Origin: Actinomycetes bacterium
GTDB lineage: Bacteria; Actinomycetota; Actinomycetes; Mycobacteriales; Mycobacteriaceae
DNA length: 64,000 nucleotides
Direction of reading: 5' to 3'
NCBI GenBank assembly: GCA_023460175.1
Contig: JAEWRC010000194.1
Location: 1 to 64,000, forward strand
Position numbers and translations under genes: made by a program. Positions 8,406-16,183 of the stretch are shown one piece after another. The notes under the pieces are model-generated. The model ran no database searches. It was not told where the DNA came from and saw only the letters and a program-made list of their open reading frames with translations. Each line of letters begins with the position of its first letter. The stretch's first letter is position 1.

Positions 8406-9464
8406 CTACCCCAGCACGCCCCGGCCAACAATGGTGGGTAGGTCGAGGAAGGTGCGGATGCCGGGGGCGGCCGCACACACCGGGGCGATCGCGTGGATGG
8501 CGTGCATGGCGGTGCCCAGGCAACCCTGGTCGGTGTCGTCCTCGCCGTTGATGGCGATCCGCGATTCCAGCACCATCGACGGCTGCCCCTGCACGGTCAC
8601 CTTCCAGCCGCGCCCGTTCGGCCAGTCCGGGGCCTGCTCGGCGCCGATGCGGGTGATGTGCTCGACGGTCAGCGCCGGCCGCCCGCCGATCACCGCGGTG
8701 TAGGAAAACCGTTGCGCGGACACCGTTCCGGCTTCGATGCGGCCGGCCTGGATCTCGATCGGCGCGTCGGTGGTCGCCACGCTGCGCTCCCAGACGAAGT
8801 CGTCGACGGTGGCCCCCAACCCGTCGGCCACCAGCATCAGCGGCGCCTTGAACGGCAACGCACCCACCGCGGGATCGTCCATGGGCACCGGCTCGTCGGG
8901 CGGCTTGCCGAAGCCCATCACGTCGAACAGCACGAACGGCACGTTGTAGGTGGTGTAGTCCATCAACTCCTGCACCCGCAGCGACTCGATCCGCCGGAAC
9001 AGCCCGGACATGGTCAGCGGCAGCACCTCGGCGGCCCAACCGGGTTGAATCCCGGTGGCGTGAAACGACGTTCCGCCCTCGCGGCATGCCTCCTCGAGTC
9101 GCTGCACCACATTCTCGCCGGAGCTCTTCGGGTAGATCCACGCGGTGACCGCCGTCGACACCACGTTCTTACCGGAGCGCAGCAACCGGCACACGTCGTC
9201 GAGAGCCGCCGGCGGATTCCATTCCCCCTCGGCCATGTAGAGCACGCAGTCGGCGTCCAGGGCCAGGATCTCGTCGGTGTCGGCGGTCGCGATCACCCCG
9301 ATCGCGCCGAGGCCGCAGACCTCGCCGATGTCGCGGCCGACCTTGGCCTCGTCGTAGACGCGGGCACCGACGAGTTCCAGTTCGGGATGCTCGTGCACTG
9401 CGGCCACCGCGTGCTTGCCGACATTGCCGGTGGCCCACTGGATTACCCGCAGCCTTCCGGTCAT
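8406..9464 (-). CDS. DapB-like NAD(P)-dependent oxidoreductase
   Basis: A 352-aa protein of the dihydrodipicolinate-reductase/2,4-diaminopentanoate-dehydrogenase-like group common in mycobacteria. It opens with a Rossmann fold (RVIQWATGNVGKHAVAAV, residues 4-21), and TGIQPGWAAEVLPL near 147 is a family motif. The substrate is unknown; mycobacterial members are not lysine-pathway enzymes. The ATG at 9464 lies 2 nt after the upstream stop, so it is the last gene of the 8-gene operon that runs down from the TetR gene at 13855. A related copy lies at 58394-59473. Confidence 0.83.
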   Translation of the reverse strand: MTGRLRVIQWATGNVGKHAVAAVHEHPELELVGARVYDEAKVGRDIGEVCGLGAIGVIATADTDEILALDADCVLYMAEGEWNPPAALDDVCRLLRSGKNVVSTAVTAWIYPKSSGENVVQRLEEACREGGTSFHATGIQPGWAAEVLPLTMSGLFRRIESLRVQELMDYTTYNVPFVLFDVMGFGKPPDEPVPMDDPAVGALPFKAPLMLVADGLGATVDDFVWERSVATTDAPIEIQAGRIEAGTVSAQRFSYTAVIGGRPALTVEHITRIGAEQAPDWPNGRGWKVTVQGQPSMVLESRIAINGEDDTDQGCLGTAMHAIHAIAPVCAAAPGIRTFLDLPTIVGRGVLG

Positions 9465-9466
9465 CG

Positions 9467-9907
9467 TCAACCGGCCGGCTGTTCGGCCTCTGCGGCTTGG
9501 CGCGCCATCCGTTCCTCGTAGCGGTCCACGAGTTCGCGGAAGCCGAGCCGGTCGTAGCCGGGAATGGGTTGCACGCCCCACTGGTCGCGCGCGGTGTCCT
9601 TGCCCTCGGCGCCCTCGGGCGGACCGAGCGGCGGGTAGGGGTACTTGCACTCGAGGGCGTCGTCGGAAAACCGGACCTTCAGTAGCTCACTGCAGATCTG
9701 GGTGAGGTTCAACGTCGGATACCCGTAGTAGATCGCCATGAAGGGCAGCGTGAACGCGCCCTCGATGACGAGCGCGATCAGGCACACCAGGACCGCGCGC
9801 TTGATCCACTTGTGCATCCGGGCGTAGTACGGCGTGGTGCCCGGCGGCAGGTCCTCGGCCGGATCCTTCTCGTCCGCGGACGACGGGTTGCTAGATGGGG
9901 AAGTCAC
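9467..9907 (-). CDS. Small single-pass membrane protein of unknown function
   Basis: A 146-aa protein with a polar N-terminus, one hydrophobic helix (about residues 38-60, [20 protein letters not shown]) and a hydrophilic C-terminal domain. Two Cys residues follow the helix (QICSEL and LECKY), roughly 20 residues apart, and could form a disulfide if this part is outside the cytoplasm. No family was recognised. It sits 9 nt after the polytopic membrane protein gene and 2 nt before the oxidoreductase gene, so it is probably a subunit or partner in the same membrane complex. Confidence 0.72.
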   Translation of the reverse strand: MTSPSSNPSSADEKDPAEDLPPGTTPYYARMHKWIKRAVLVCLIALVIEGAFTLPFMAIYYGYPTLNLTQICSELLKVRFSDDALECKYPYPPLGPPEGAEGKDTARDQWGVQPIPGYDRLGFRELVDRYEERMARQAAEAEQPAG

Positions 9908-9916
9908 CGATGCTCC

Positions 9917-10612
9917 TTAGTCCGTGAAGATTTCGCGGTTGACCGTGTGCAGATACGGAATGGCGAGGAAGGGGGTGATGTAGAAGATGTCGTAGAGCCA
10001 CCAGCCGATGACCGGGAACACGACCCCGGCGAACCGCACGTCGGCGAACATGGTCATGTTGAGGATGTAGACGGGCCAGATCACCACGCCCATCCAGCAG
10101 GTGACGATCATCCACTGGTGTCCCCAGCGCTTCATCTGCAGGAATCCGATGGCCGCCGCGACCCGCATCGAGAACACCGTCAGGATGAAGCCGATGACGT
10201 AGGCCTTCTCCCCCGGCGCCGAGGCGCCGCCCACCCACAGTTCGTTGTAGTGCCAGAAGTAGCCGGCGTCGAACATGTTGCCCCAGCCGATCATCAGCAC
10301 CCGGTTGATCAGCGTGTGGTTGCCGATCATGTCCAGCGCCCAGCCGAGGCTGTTGAGCATGCCGTCGATCAGCACCAGGTAGCCGATCAGCGTCACGATC
10401 ATTGGGCGCACCGAAAGTCCGGCCTGCTGCGCCTGGCGCTGTAGCCACACCCCGCGCATGAAGATCGGGAACCCGATGAGGCCGGGCGCCCACATGCCCA
10501 TCAGGGCGGCGCCGACGATCATCCACTTGTCGGCGCGGCGCTGCGCGAGCTTCGATTCCTCGTGGTGGTCCTCGAGACTCAGCGTGCCGCCGGACTTCGG
10601 CGGCGCACTCAC
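9917..10612 (-). CDS. Polytopic membrane protein, paralogue A
   Basis: A 231-aa protein with about six transmembrane segments. Residues shared with the paralogue at 14053-14754 include WGNMFDAGYFWHYNELWVGG near the middle, FLQMKRWGHQWM, a YDIFYITPFLAIPYLH block and the C-terminus VNREIFTD. The conserved Asp, His and Glu in these segments could bind a metal, but I recognise no family. The GTG start at 10612 overlaps the stop of the 43-aa peptide (GTGA), so translation is coupled. Being downstream of a MoxR/VWA pair suggests a membrane metalloenzyme or its anchor (inference). Confidence 0.75.
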   Translation of the reverse strand: MSAPPKSGGTLSLEDHHEESKLAQRRADKWMIVGAALMGMWAPGLIGFPIFMRGVWLQRQAQQAGLSVRPMIVTLIGYLVLIDGMLNSLGWALDMIGNHTLINRVLMIGWGNMFDAGYFWHYNELWVGGASAPGEKAYVIGFILTVFSMRVAAAIGFLQMKRWGHQWMIVTCWMGVVIWPVYILNMTMFADVRFAGVVFPVIGWWLYDIFYITPFLAIPYLHTVNREIFTD

Positions 10613-10740
10613 AGGTACCACCACCCGCGGTCGAACGACATCCACAGCTGGATGAGGAACATCGTCAGCAGGAAGCCGTAGATGACGATCTGGAAGACGA
10701 TGAGCGCCTTCTTGCGGTTCTTTTCCTTCTGGTCGACCAT
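10609..10740 (-). CDS. 43-aa single-helix membrane peptide
   Basis: A short ORF encoding 43 residues: a Lys/Glu/Arg-rich N-terminus, one hydrophobic helix (ALIVFQIVIYGFLLTMFLIQ) and an aromatic tail ending in GWWYL. It has a strong AGGAGGG ribosome binding site 7-8 nt before the ATG at 10740. Its stop overlaps the GTG start of the 231-aa membrane protein, and it lies 12 nt after the MoxR gene. Length, RBS and coupling argue that it is real and is a small accessory subunit of the membrane assembly. Confidence 0.75.
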   Translation of the reverse strand: MVDQKEKNRKKALIVFQIVIYGFLLTMFLIQLWMSFDRGWWYL

Positions 10741-10752
10741 GTGAACTCCCTC

Positions 10753-11553
10753 CTAGGGTTGAGCCGGGGTGTCGGCGGTGAGCAGGCCGGCGGCCGCCAC
10801 CTCACGCAGCCCGTCGCTGATGGCGCCGTCGGTGCTCAGCGGGGCCAGGATGCAGGCCTCGGCGGCCTCCAGTTCACCGGCGCCGGCGGCGATCAGTTGC
10901 GCGGCGGTCACCAACGTCCGGGTGGACGGCGGCTCGAAGTGGAACGCCTCATCCGCGGTCCGGATGGCGATGGCGCACTGCACGAGTCGTTGCGCGACCG
11001 CCAGGTCGACGCCGGTCTCGGAGACCACCGCCTGCGCCTCCCGCTCCGGCGGCAGATAACCCATCGGCAGGGTGACGAAGCGCTGCCGGAACGACGGCTT
11101 GAGTTCCTTCAGCGAGCTGCGGTAGGCCGGGTTGTAGGAGCACACCAGCATGAATTCGACTGGCGCCTCGACGACTTCGTCGGCGCGGTCCAGGTACAGG
11201 GTGCGCCGGTGGTCCGTGAGGGAGTGCAGGATGGCCAGCGAATCGTGGCGGGCCTCCACCACCTCGTCGAGGTAGCAGATGGCGCCGCTCTTGACCGCGC
11301 GCGTCAGCGGGCCGTCGGTCCAGATGACGTCGCCCCCGGTGACCATGAAGCGCCCCACCAGATCCGAGCTGGTCAAGTCGTCGTGACAACTGATGGTGAC
11401 GACCGGCCGACGCAGCAAAGTGCCCATGTGCTCGACGAAGCGGGTCTTGCCGCAGCCGGTCGGTCCGGTGAGCATCACCGGGATCTTGCGGGTGAAGGCC
11501 TGCTCAAAGAGCTGGACCTCACTGCCGTTCGCGTAATAGGTGTCGTTGCTCAT
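10753..11553 (-). CDS. MoxR-family AAA+ ATPase (CbbQ/NorQ-like)
   Basis: A 266-aa AAA+ ATPase. Walker A is GPTGCGKT at residues 30-37, Walker B AICYLDEV with Asp96-Glu97, and the sensor region CSYNPAYRSSLKELKPSFRQRF follows. The compact length and this last block are typical of CbbQ/NorQ. These ATPases work with VWA proteins to insert metal or remodel an enzyme (Rubisco for CbbQ, nitric oxide reductase for NorQ). Neither target is encoded nearby, so its client is unknown. ATG 11553 is chosen because the conserved domain starts just after it. The VWA partner lies 28 nt upstream. Confidence 0.88.
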   Translation of the reverse strand: MSNDTYYANGSEVQLFEQAFTRKIPVMLTGPTGCGKTRFVEHMGTLLRRPVVTISCHDDLTSSDLVGRFMVTGGDVIWTDGPLTRAVKSGAICYLDEVVEARHDSLAILHSLTDHRRTLYLDRADEVVEAPVEFMLVCSYNPAYRSSLKELKPSFRQRFVTLPMGYLPPEREAQAVVSETGVDLAVAQRLVQCAIAIRTADEAFHFEPPSTRTLVTAAQLIAAGAGELEAAEACILAPLSTDGAISDGLREVAAAGLLTADTPAQP

Positions 11554-11581
11554 GATGGGTATCGATGCCCTCCTCGGACGG

Positions 11582-13114
11582 TTATGCGGTGACCAGCTCG
11601 CGATGGACATGGGCCAGCACGCGCGGCAGTTCCTCGACGCGGCGGATGCGTTGGGAACGGCGGGGTCCGAACACCTCCGGCAGCGGATCCACCCGGGTGG
11701 GCCCGACGCCCACGTAGTAGACCGACACCCCGGCATCGTTGGCCTCCTCGACCGCGTGCGCGGCGTCGGCCCAGGCGTAGCGACCCTCGTAGCCCTCATC
11801 GGAAATCATTCCGTCGCCGATGATGATGAGCAGGCGGCGCTCCGACGGTTGATCGAGCAGCCGGCTGGTCAGGTGCCGGATGGGTGCACCGAGGCGGGTG
11901 TAGCCGCCGGTGGACAGGCCCAACCCGCTGGGCGGGACGAACCGCGGGTCCGGAAAGTCCTTGAGGCAGCGGACTTCCACCCGGTGGCGGGTGTTGCCGG
12001 TGAAGACGAAGATCCCGTGCCGCTCCCGGGCCTGTTTCATCGCCCGCGACAGCGCGTCCGCGCAGGCCAATTCCAACTGGAACACCCGGCCCCCGTGCAC
12101 CCCGAGCGAGGAACTGCCGTCGAGCAGCAGGGCGGTGCTGACGTCCCGGTTGCTGGGCAGCAACTCGCGGAACACCCGCGGCTCGGTGGCTTCGCCGGTC
12201 CGCAGGTCGACGTAATGCCGTACGTAGCCGTCGATGTCGAGGTCGGAGCCGTCCTCGAGCCGGTTGGTCATGGTGCGGTGGGTGTGTTCGGCGAACCACT
12301 TGCGCAGATCAGCCGACGAGTTCTTCGACGCCCCGATGCGGGTGTCCCGGGCCAGCTCGAGGACCGCGACATGGTCGGGCATGAAGCTTTTCGTCCACTG
12401 GTTCCACTCCGGGTACGGGATGCCGGGGCGATGTTCGGGCGTGACGTCCATGTCGTTGTCCTCGGGCCGGCTCGGCGGCGGCAGGTTCGGGTTGCGCACC
12501 CCGCCGTCGCCGCCGACGGGCACCGAGTAGGGCCGCGGCATCCGCTTCTCCGACGTGGTCCACGGCATCCGGCCGAACTGCCGGCGCATCTTGTCCAGCA
12601 GCCCGGCGGGCGCGGTGAACACCGCGGGCAGCCGGCCGAGCAGCGGATGCGGGCTCAACCCCTCGGGGCGCTGGGCCAGTTCGATGGCGCGGCTGACCAT
12701 GGTGCGTGCGTCGGTATCCGGGTCGGCGGGCGCCAATTCGGGTAGCAGCCGGGCGAATTCGGGCATCAGCCCGGGCCAGCGCGCCGCGATCCAGCCCAGG
12801 GCCACCTCTGCCTCGACGATGGTCAGGGCGCGCAGTTCACGCTGGGACATCTCGTTGAGCTGGTACTCGCCCACCCGATCCTTGGAGTCCGCGCACTGCA
12901 GCGCGATGCCGCAGGTCAGCGTGCGCCGCGTCCAGTCGGATCCCGACGGCGGGTACGGCACGTGGACGAACCGTCGCGCGGAGCTCAGCCCGAAGCCGCG
13001 GTGTTCACCGGTCACCAGCCGCACGCCTTCGCGGCGCTCCTCGCTGAGCGCCACGGCGGTCAGCGCGCAGCTGCGTTCGAGGGCCATGGCCGCGGTGTCG
13101 GCGAGTTCAGCCAT
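11582..13114 (-). CDS. VWA-domain protein (NorD/CbbO-like)
   Basis: A 510-aa protein with an alpha-helical N-terminal region and a C-terminal von Willebrand factor A domain (about residues 320-510). The MIDAS motif is DGSSS at 332-336, and further MIDAS-type residues are in FTGNTRHRVEV and IIGDGMISDEGYEGRY. This matches NorD/CbbO, the adaptor that couples a CbbQ/NorQ ATPase to its client enzyme. The start lies 6 nt after the 35-aa peptide stop, and the ATPase gene follows 28 nt later. The pairing is well established for the family; the client here is not known. Confidence 0.85.
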   Translation of the reverse strand: MAELADTAAMALERSCALTAVALSEERREGVRLVTGEHRGFGLSSARRFVHVPYPPSGSDWTRRTLTCGIALQCADSKDRVGEYQLNEMSQRELRALTIVEAEVALGWIAARWPGLMPEFARLLPELAPADPDTDARTMVSRAIELAQRPEGLSPHPLLGRLPAVFTAPAGLLDKMRRQFGRMPWTTSEKRMPRPYSVPVGGDGGVRNPNLPPPSRPEDNDMDVTPEHRPGIPYPEWNQWTKSFMPDHVAVLELARDTRIGASKNSSADLRKWFAEHTHRTMTNRLEDGSDLDIDGYVRHYVDLRTGEATEPRVFRELLPSNRDVSTALLLDGSSSLGVHGGRVFQLELACADALSRAMKQARERHGIFVFTGNTRHRVEVRCLKDFPDPRFVPPSGLGLSTGGYTRLGAPIRHLTSRLLDQPSERRLLIIIGDGMISDEGYEGRYAWADAAHAVEEANDAGVSVYYVGVGPTRVDPLPEVFGPRRSQRIRRVEELPRVLAHVHRELVTA

Positions 13115-13120
13115 GGCGGA

Positions 13121-13228
13121 TCAGAATGTTCCGAGGTTGGAGAACATCCAGTACCAGAACCAGATGACCAGCGCGGTGCCGCCCCAGGCACCGACGTAGC
13201 GAAGTATTTCCCAGACGTAGTCCCACAC
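13121..13228 (-). CDS. 35-aa Trp-rich membrane peptide
   Basis: GTG 13228 to TGA 13121 encodes 35 residues with six Trp, forming one aromatic hydrophobic helix (for example GTALVIWFWYWMFSN). A GGAGG ribosome binding site lies about 7 nt before the start. It is packed between the TetR gene (24 nt upstream) and the VWA gene (6 nt downstream), leaving no other explanation for the gap. It is probably a tiny membrane subunit or assembly peptide of the same system. No family recognised. Confidence 0.68.
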   Translation of the reverse strand: MWDYVWEILRYVGAWGGTALVIWFWYWMFSNLGTF

Positions 13229-13252
13229 TTCAGGGCCTCCCTGTTGACGGAT

Positions 13253-13855
13253 TCATCGGATCTCCAAGCCGCGCACCGTGGCTGCGACGAGCTTCTCGAG
13301 CAGGACGTCGCGGCTGTCGGGGCCCTCGCCGGCGCTGAGCACGCCGTAGACACCGAGCAGAAAGAACACCGCGTTGGAGAACGGGTCGACCTCCGGGTGC
13401 ACCGCCCCCTGATCGCGGGCCCGCTCGATCTCCCAGACCAGCAGGACGATCACCGGGTGGTCGGTCCAGTTCTCCGACTCCGGGCGCGACGGCGAAAAGT
13501 GCAGGGCCACCAGTTCCTTGAACAGGGGCCGCCCGAAGCGCTCTTCGAGGCCCCGCACGAGGGCCACGACCTCGGCCAGCGCGTCGCTCAGGTGGTGCGG
13601 TCCGGCGAGGAAGCGTTCGAACTGGGCCGCGACGCGGGCTTCCTCCCGTCGTTCCAGTTCCAGCAGGACGTGTTCCTTGGTGGGGAAATGGAAGTAGAAC
13701 GTGCCGTGTGCGACGCCGGCGGCGGCGACGATGGCATTCACTTCGACACCGGCCATCCCCGAGCGCTTGAACTCGGCGATGGCCGCGCCCAGGATGCGTT
13801 CCCGGGTTTGCAGCCGCTGCGCCTCGCGCGTGCTCGGCCGGACCTGTGCCGTCAT
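13253..13855 (-). CDS. TetR-family regulator heading the MoxR/VWA operon
   Basis: A 200-aa TetR regulator with an N-terminal HTH (RERILGAAIAEFKRSGMAGV through VAHGTFYFHFPTKEHVLLEL, residues 19-70) and a helical ligand-binding domain. The HTH is nearly identical to that of the TetR at 14814-15416, so the two probably recognise the same DNA. A TGACT-N2-AGTCA palindrome overlapping a -10-like TAGAGT lies 26 bp upstream of its ATG. It is the first gene of the operon that continues into the membrane peptides, VWA and MoxR genes. Autorepression is likely (inference). Confidence 0.88.
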   Translation of the reverse strand: MTAQVRPSTREAQRLQTRERILGAAIAEFKRSGMAGVEVNAIVAAAGVAHGTFYFHFPTKEHVLLELERREEARVAAQFERFLAGPHHLSDALAEVVALVRGLEERFGRPLFKELVALHFSPSRPESENWTDHPVIVLLVWEIERARDQGAVHPEVDPFSNAVFFLLGVYGVLSAGEGPDSRDVLLEKLVAATVRGLEIR

Positions 13856-13880
13856 GATGGTCTTTTTGTACCCTTCTGAC

Positions 13881-13892
13881 TGACTCTAGTCA
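13881..13892. promoter_or_regulatory. Operator TGACT-N2-AGTCA, copy 1
   Basis: Perfect inverted repeat TGACTCTAGTCA. Read on the minus strand it overlaps TAGAGT, a plausible -10 hexamer for the TetR-headed operon. The same palindrome with a TT spacer lies at 14761-14772 before the paralogous membrane gene. Confidence 0.6.
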
Positions 13893-14052
13893 ATAGTAGG
13901 CTTACAGCAGGTCACCGAGATCTTGCTTTACCTGGGGGTTTGTTGGCAGCGGCGGCAGCGGGAGGCGTGTTAGCTGATAATCGTCACTGACAGCTGTCAG
14001 CCTCGAAAGCGCGTCAGGCAGCGCCGGAAGCCAGGGGCAGCGCGAAAGGCCC

Positions 14053-14754
14053 TCAGTCGGTGAAGATTTCGCGGTTCACCGAATGCAGATACGGGATCGC
14101 GAGGAACGGCGTGATGTAGAAGATGTCGTAGATCCACCACCCGATGACCGGGAAAACCACCCCGGCGTAGCGGACGTCGGCGAACATCGTCATGTTGATG
14201 ACGTAGACGATCCAGATCACCACGCCCATCCAGCAGGTGATCACCATCCACTGGTGCCCCCAGCGCTTCATCTGCAGGAAGCCGATGCCCGCGGCGATCC
14301 GCATGGTGAACACCGTGAGGATGAAGCCGACCTCCAGCGCCTTCTCCCCCGGCGCGGCCGCGCCGCCCACCCACAGCTCGTTGTAGTGCCAGAAGTAGCC
14401 GGCGTCGAACATGTTGCCCCAGCCATTGAGCAGCACCCGAGCCAACAAAGTGTGGTGTCCGACCAGGTCAAGGGCCCAGCCGACGGTGTTGATGGCGGCG
14501 TCGACGATCACGCAGTAGCCGAGCAGCGTCACCAGCATGGGCCGCACGGTCAACCCGTTGCGCTGCGCGCGCCGCAGCAGCCAGACGCCCCGCAGGAACA
14601 GCGGCAGCCCGAAGATCCCCAGCGCCGCGGTCCCGATCAGCAGACTGCCGGAGATCAGCCACTTGTCGGCCTGGCGTTGCGCCAGCCGCGACTCCTCCAT
14701 GTGATCGTCGAGAGACAGCCCAGTGCGGTTCGCTGCGGCAGCGTCGGGTCGCAT
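14053..14754 (-). CDS. Polytopic membrane protein, paralogue B
   Basis: A 233-aa membrane protein clearly paralogous to the one at 9917-10612 over its whole length. The two share the block from WGNMFDAGYFWHYNELWVGG to the C-terminal VNREIFTD. It stands without MoxR, VWA or small peptides of its own, but lies 58 bp after a TetR gene paralogous to the one heading the large operon. A TGACT-N2-AGTCA operator lies 6 bp before the ATG. It may be an alternative subunit of the same complex, induced by the same signal. Function not recognised. Confidence 0.77.
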   Translation of the reverse strand: MRPDAAAANRTGLSLDDHMEESRLAQRQADKWLISGSLLIGTAALGIFGLPLFLRGVWLLRRAQRNGLTVRPMLVTLLGYCVIVDAAINTVGWALDLVGHHTLLARVLLNGWGNMFDAGYFWHYNELWVGGAAAPGEKALEVGFILTVFTMRIAAGIGFLQMKRWGHQWMVITCWMGVVIWIVYVINMTMFADVRYAGVVFPVIGWWIYDIFYITPFLAIPYLHSVNREIFTD

Positions 14755-14760
14755 GCTCGC

Positions 14761-14772
14761 TGACTTTAGTCA
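14761..14772. promoter_or_regulatory. Operator TGACT-N2-AGTCA, copy 2
   Basis: Perfect inverted repeat TGACTTTAGTCA. On the minus strand it overlaps TAAAGT, a -10-like hexamer placed 8 nt before the ATG at 14754, so transcription would start almost at the start codon. Same motif and same -10 overlap as copy 1 at 13881-13892. Confidence 0.6.
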
Positions 14773-14813
14773 TGCAATGAGCGGATCGACAAGCATCCGC
14801 GGTCGATGGCGCC

Positions 14814-15416
14814 TCAGGCGGCCGGGGCCATGCTGCGCAGCGTGCGCTTCACCAGATCGTCGAGCAACTCCCGTCGCATCGGGTCGTTGGTGGTGATCGC
14901 CAGCGCGTACAGGCACAGTAGGAAGAACACCGCGCTGTTCATCGAGTTGACGTCCGCGGCCACCGCACCGCCCTCCCGCGCGCGGTCGATGTGCGCGGTG
15001 AGTAGCACCACCAGCGAGTGGTCGCCACCGCCCTCGGCCGGCGGTCGGGTCTGCGAGAAGTGCAGGGCCAGAAAGTCTTTGAACAGCAGCTCACCGAGGC
15101 GGCGTTCCAGACCCAGGACCAGGCGGGCGGCCTCGACCAGCGCGGCCTCCAGATCGTGGCCCTTCTCGAGGAACTTGCCGAACTGCTTGGCCATCCGGTC
15201 CTCCTCGCGCTTCTCGAGCTCGAGCAGGACGTGTTCCTTGGTGGGGAAGTGAAAGAAGAAGGTGCCGTGGGCAACTCCGGCGGCGGCGACGATGGCGCCG
15301 ACGTCGGCCTCGGCCATGCCGGCGCGCTTGAACTCGGCCACCGCGGCGCCCATCAGCCGCTCCCTGGTTTGCAGGCGCTTCGTCTCGCGCGCCGATGGCC
15401 CGTTGACCACAGCCAT
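14814..15416 (-). CDS. TetR-family regulator, paralogue
   Basis: A 200-aa TetR regulator. Its HTH (RERLMGAAVAEFKRAGMAEA through VAHGTFFFHFPTKEHVLLEL) is almost the same as in the TetR at 13253-13855, and the ligand domain is also related. It precedes the paralogous membrane protein gene by 59 bp on the same strand. ATG 15416 is preferred over an in-frame ATG at 15431 because it fits the length of its paralogue. The pair TetR plus membrane protein therefore occurs twice in tandem in this region. Confidence 0.87.
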   Translation of the reverse strand: MAVVNGPSARETKRLQTRERLMGAAVAEFKRAGMAEADVGAIVAAAGVAHGTFFFHFPTKEHVLLELEKREEDRMAKQFGKFLEKGHDLEAALVEAARLVLGLERRLGELLFKDFLALHFSQTRPPAEGGGDHSLVVLLTAHIDRAREGGAVAADVNSMNSAVFFLLCLYALAITTNDPMRRELLDDLVKRTLRSMAPAA

Positions 15417-15493
15417 GTCGCTCCGTCTCATCTACCCCAGCGGTCTTCGATTCCTTCGCTGTCGACAATATCGCCCGTGCCGCGCGAACCGCG

Positions 15494-16099
15494 TCAGCGC
15501 TGCGTCGCCCCGTACCCGTGGCTCAGCCAGTACACGGTGCGCTCGAGGCTCCGCACGATGTCGGTGATGGCGATCTCGCCGGCGGCGAAGCGCCCCAGCA
15601 ACCCGTAGACGACGTTGGTGACGATGGTCGTCAGGTCCGCGACGAACGCGTTGTCGACGTCGGCGAGCACCTCCCCGAAGGCCGGGATGACGGCGTCAAG
15701 TCCGCGCTGCACCAGCCGCTCTCCGCCGGGTGCGGCGCGGGCCCGGAAGTAGGCCTTGAGCATGGCGGGATGTTGTTCCCAGGGCTCGAAAATGGTGCGC
15801 AGCACCCGCATCTGGCCGTCGTAGAAGGACTCGCCGTCGGCGCGGGATTGCCCGGCCAGGCCCGCGTAGCGGTTCTCGTCGAGCCACATCTGCAGCGCGG
15901 CCAGGATCAGCTCGTCGCGGTTGGCGTAGTGCTTGTAGATGGTCGCCAGCGAGGTGCGCGCCCGCCGGGCCACCTCGCGCAGCTGCACGGCCTCGTAGCC
16001 CTGGGTCTCGAGCAGTTCGACGACGATGCCGAGGATGCGCCGGTCGTGACCCGCTGGCGCGTCCCGCTCCTCGCGCGTCGCCGCGCCGGATGACCCCAT
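15494..16099 (-). CDS. TetR-family regulator divergent from the mycofactocin-type SDR
   Basis: A 201-aa TetR regulator. The HTH runs from about residue 18 (HDRRILGIVVELLETQGYEA) to 65 (TSLATIYKHYANRDELILAA). The ligand domain is of the TetR type with WLDENRYAG and a long helical C-terminus. It is divergent from the SDR/CMD operon, and two palindromes lie between the genes. The start at 16099 is the first ATG in frame that leaves those operators outside the gene. It most likely represses the SDR operon and itself. Confidence 0.87.
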   Translation of the reverse strand: MGSSGAATREERDAPAGHDRRILGIVVELLETQGYEAVQLREVARRARTSLATIYKHYANRDELILAALQMWLDENRYAGLAGQSRADGESFYDGQMRVLRTIFEPWEQHPAMLKAYFRARAAPGGERLVQRGLDAVIPAFGEVLADVDNAFVADLTTIVTNVVYGLLGRFAAGEIAITDIVRSLERTVYWLSHGYGATQR

Positions 16100-16125
16100 C
16101 GCCCATGACCCCTTGTCTCGCCGTT

Positions 16126-16161
16126 GTAACCACGTTACCGTACCGGCTGTAACACGGTTAC
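16126..16161. promoter_or_regulatory. Tandem GTAAC-N3-GTTAC operators
   Basis: Two perfect inverted repeats, GTAACCACGTTAC (16126-16138) and GTAACACGGTTAC (16149-16161), with centres 23 bp apart in the 84-bp divergent gap between a TetR gene and the SDR gene. Two sites about two helical turns apart suit cooperative binding of TetR dimers. The TetR at 15494-16099 is the likely ligand. Confidence 0.65.
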
Positions 16162-16183
16162 CCACGCAACGAAGCGAGCTGAC

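Noticed and set aside
9917..10612. PmoC/AmoC-type copper monooxygenase subunit
   Set aside because: The size, helices and Asp/His residues are suggestive, but the known PmoC ligand spacing was not found and no PmoA/PmoB is present, so no family was assigned.
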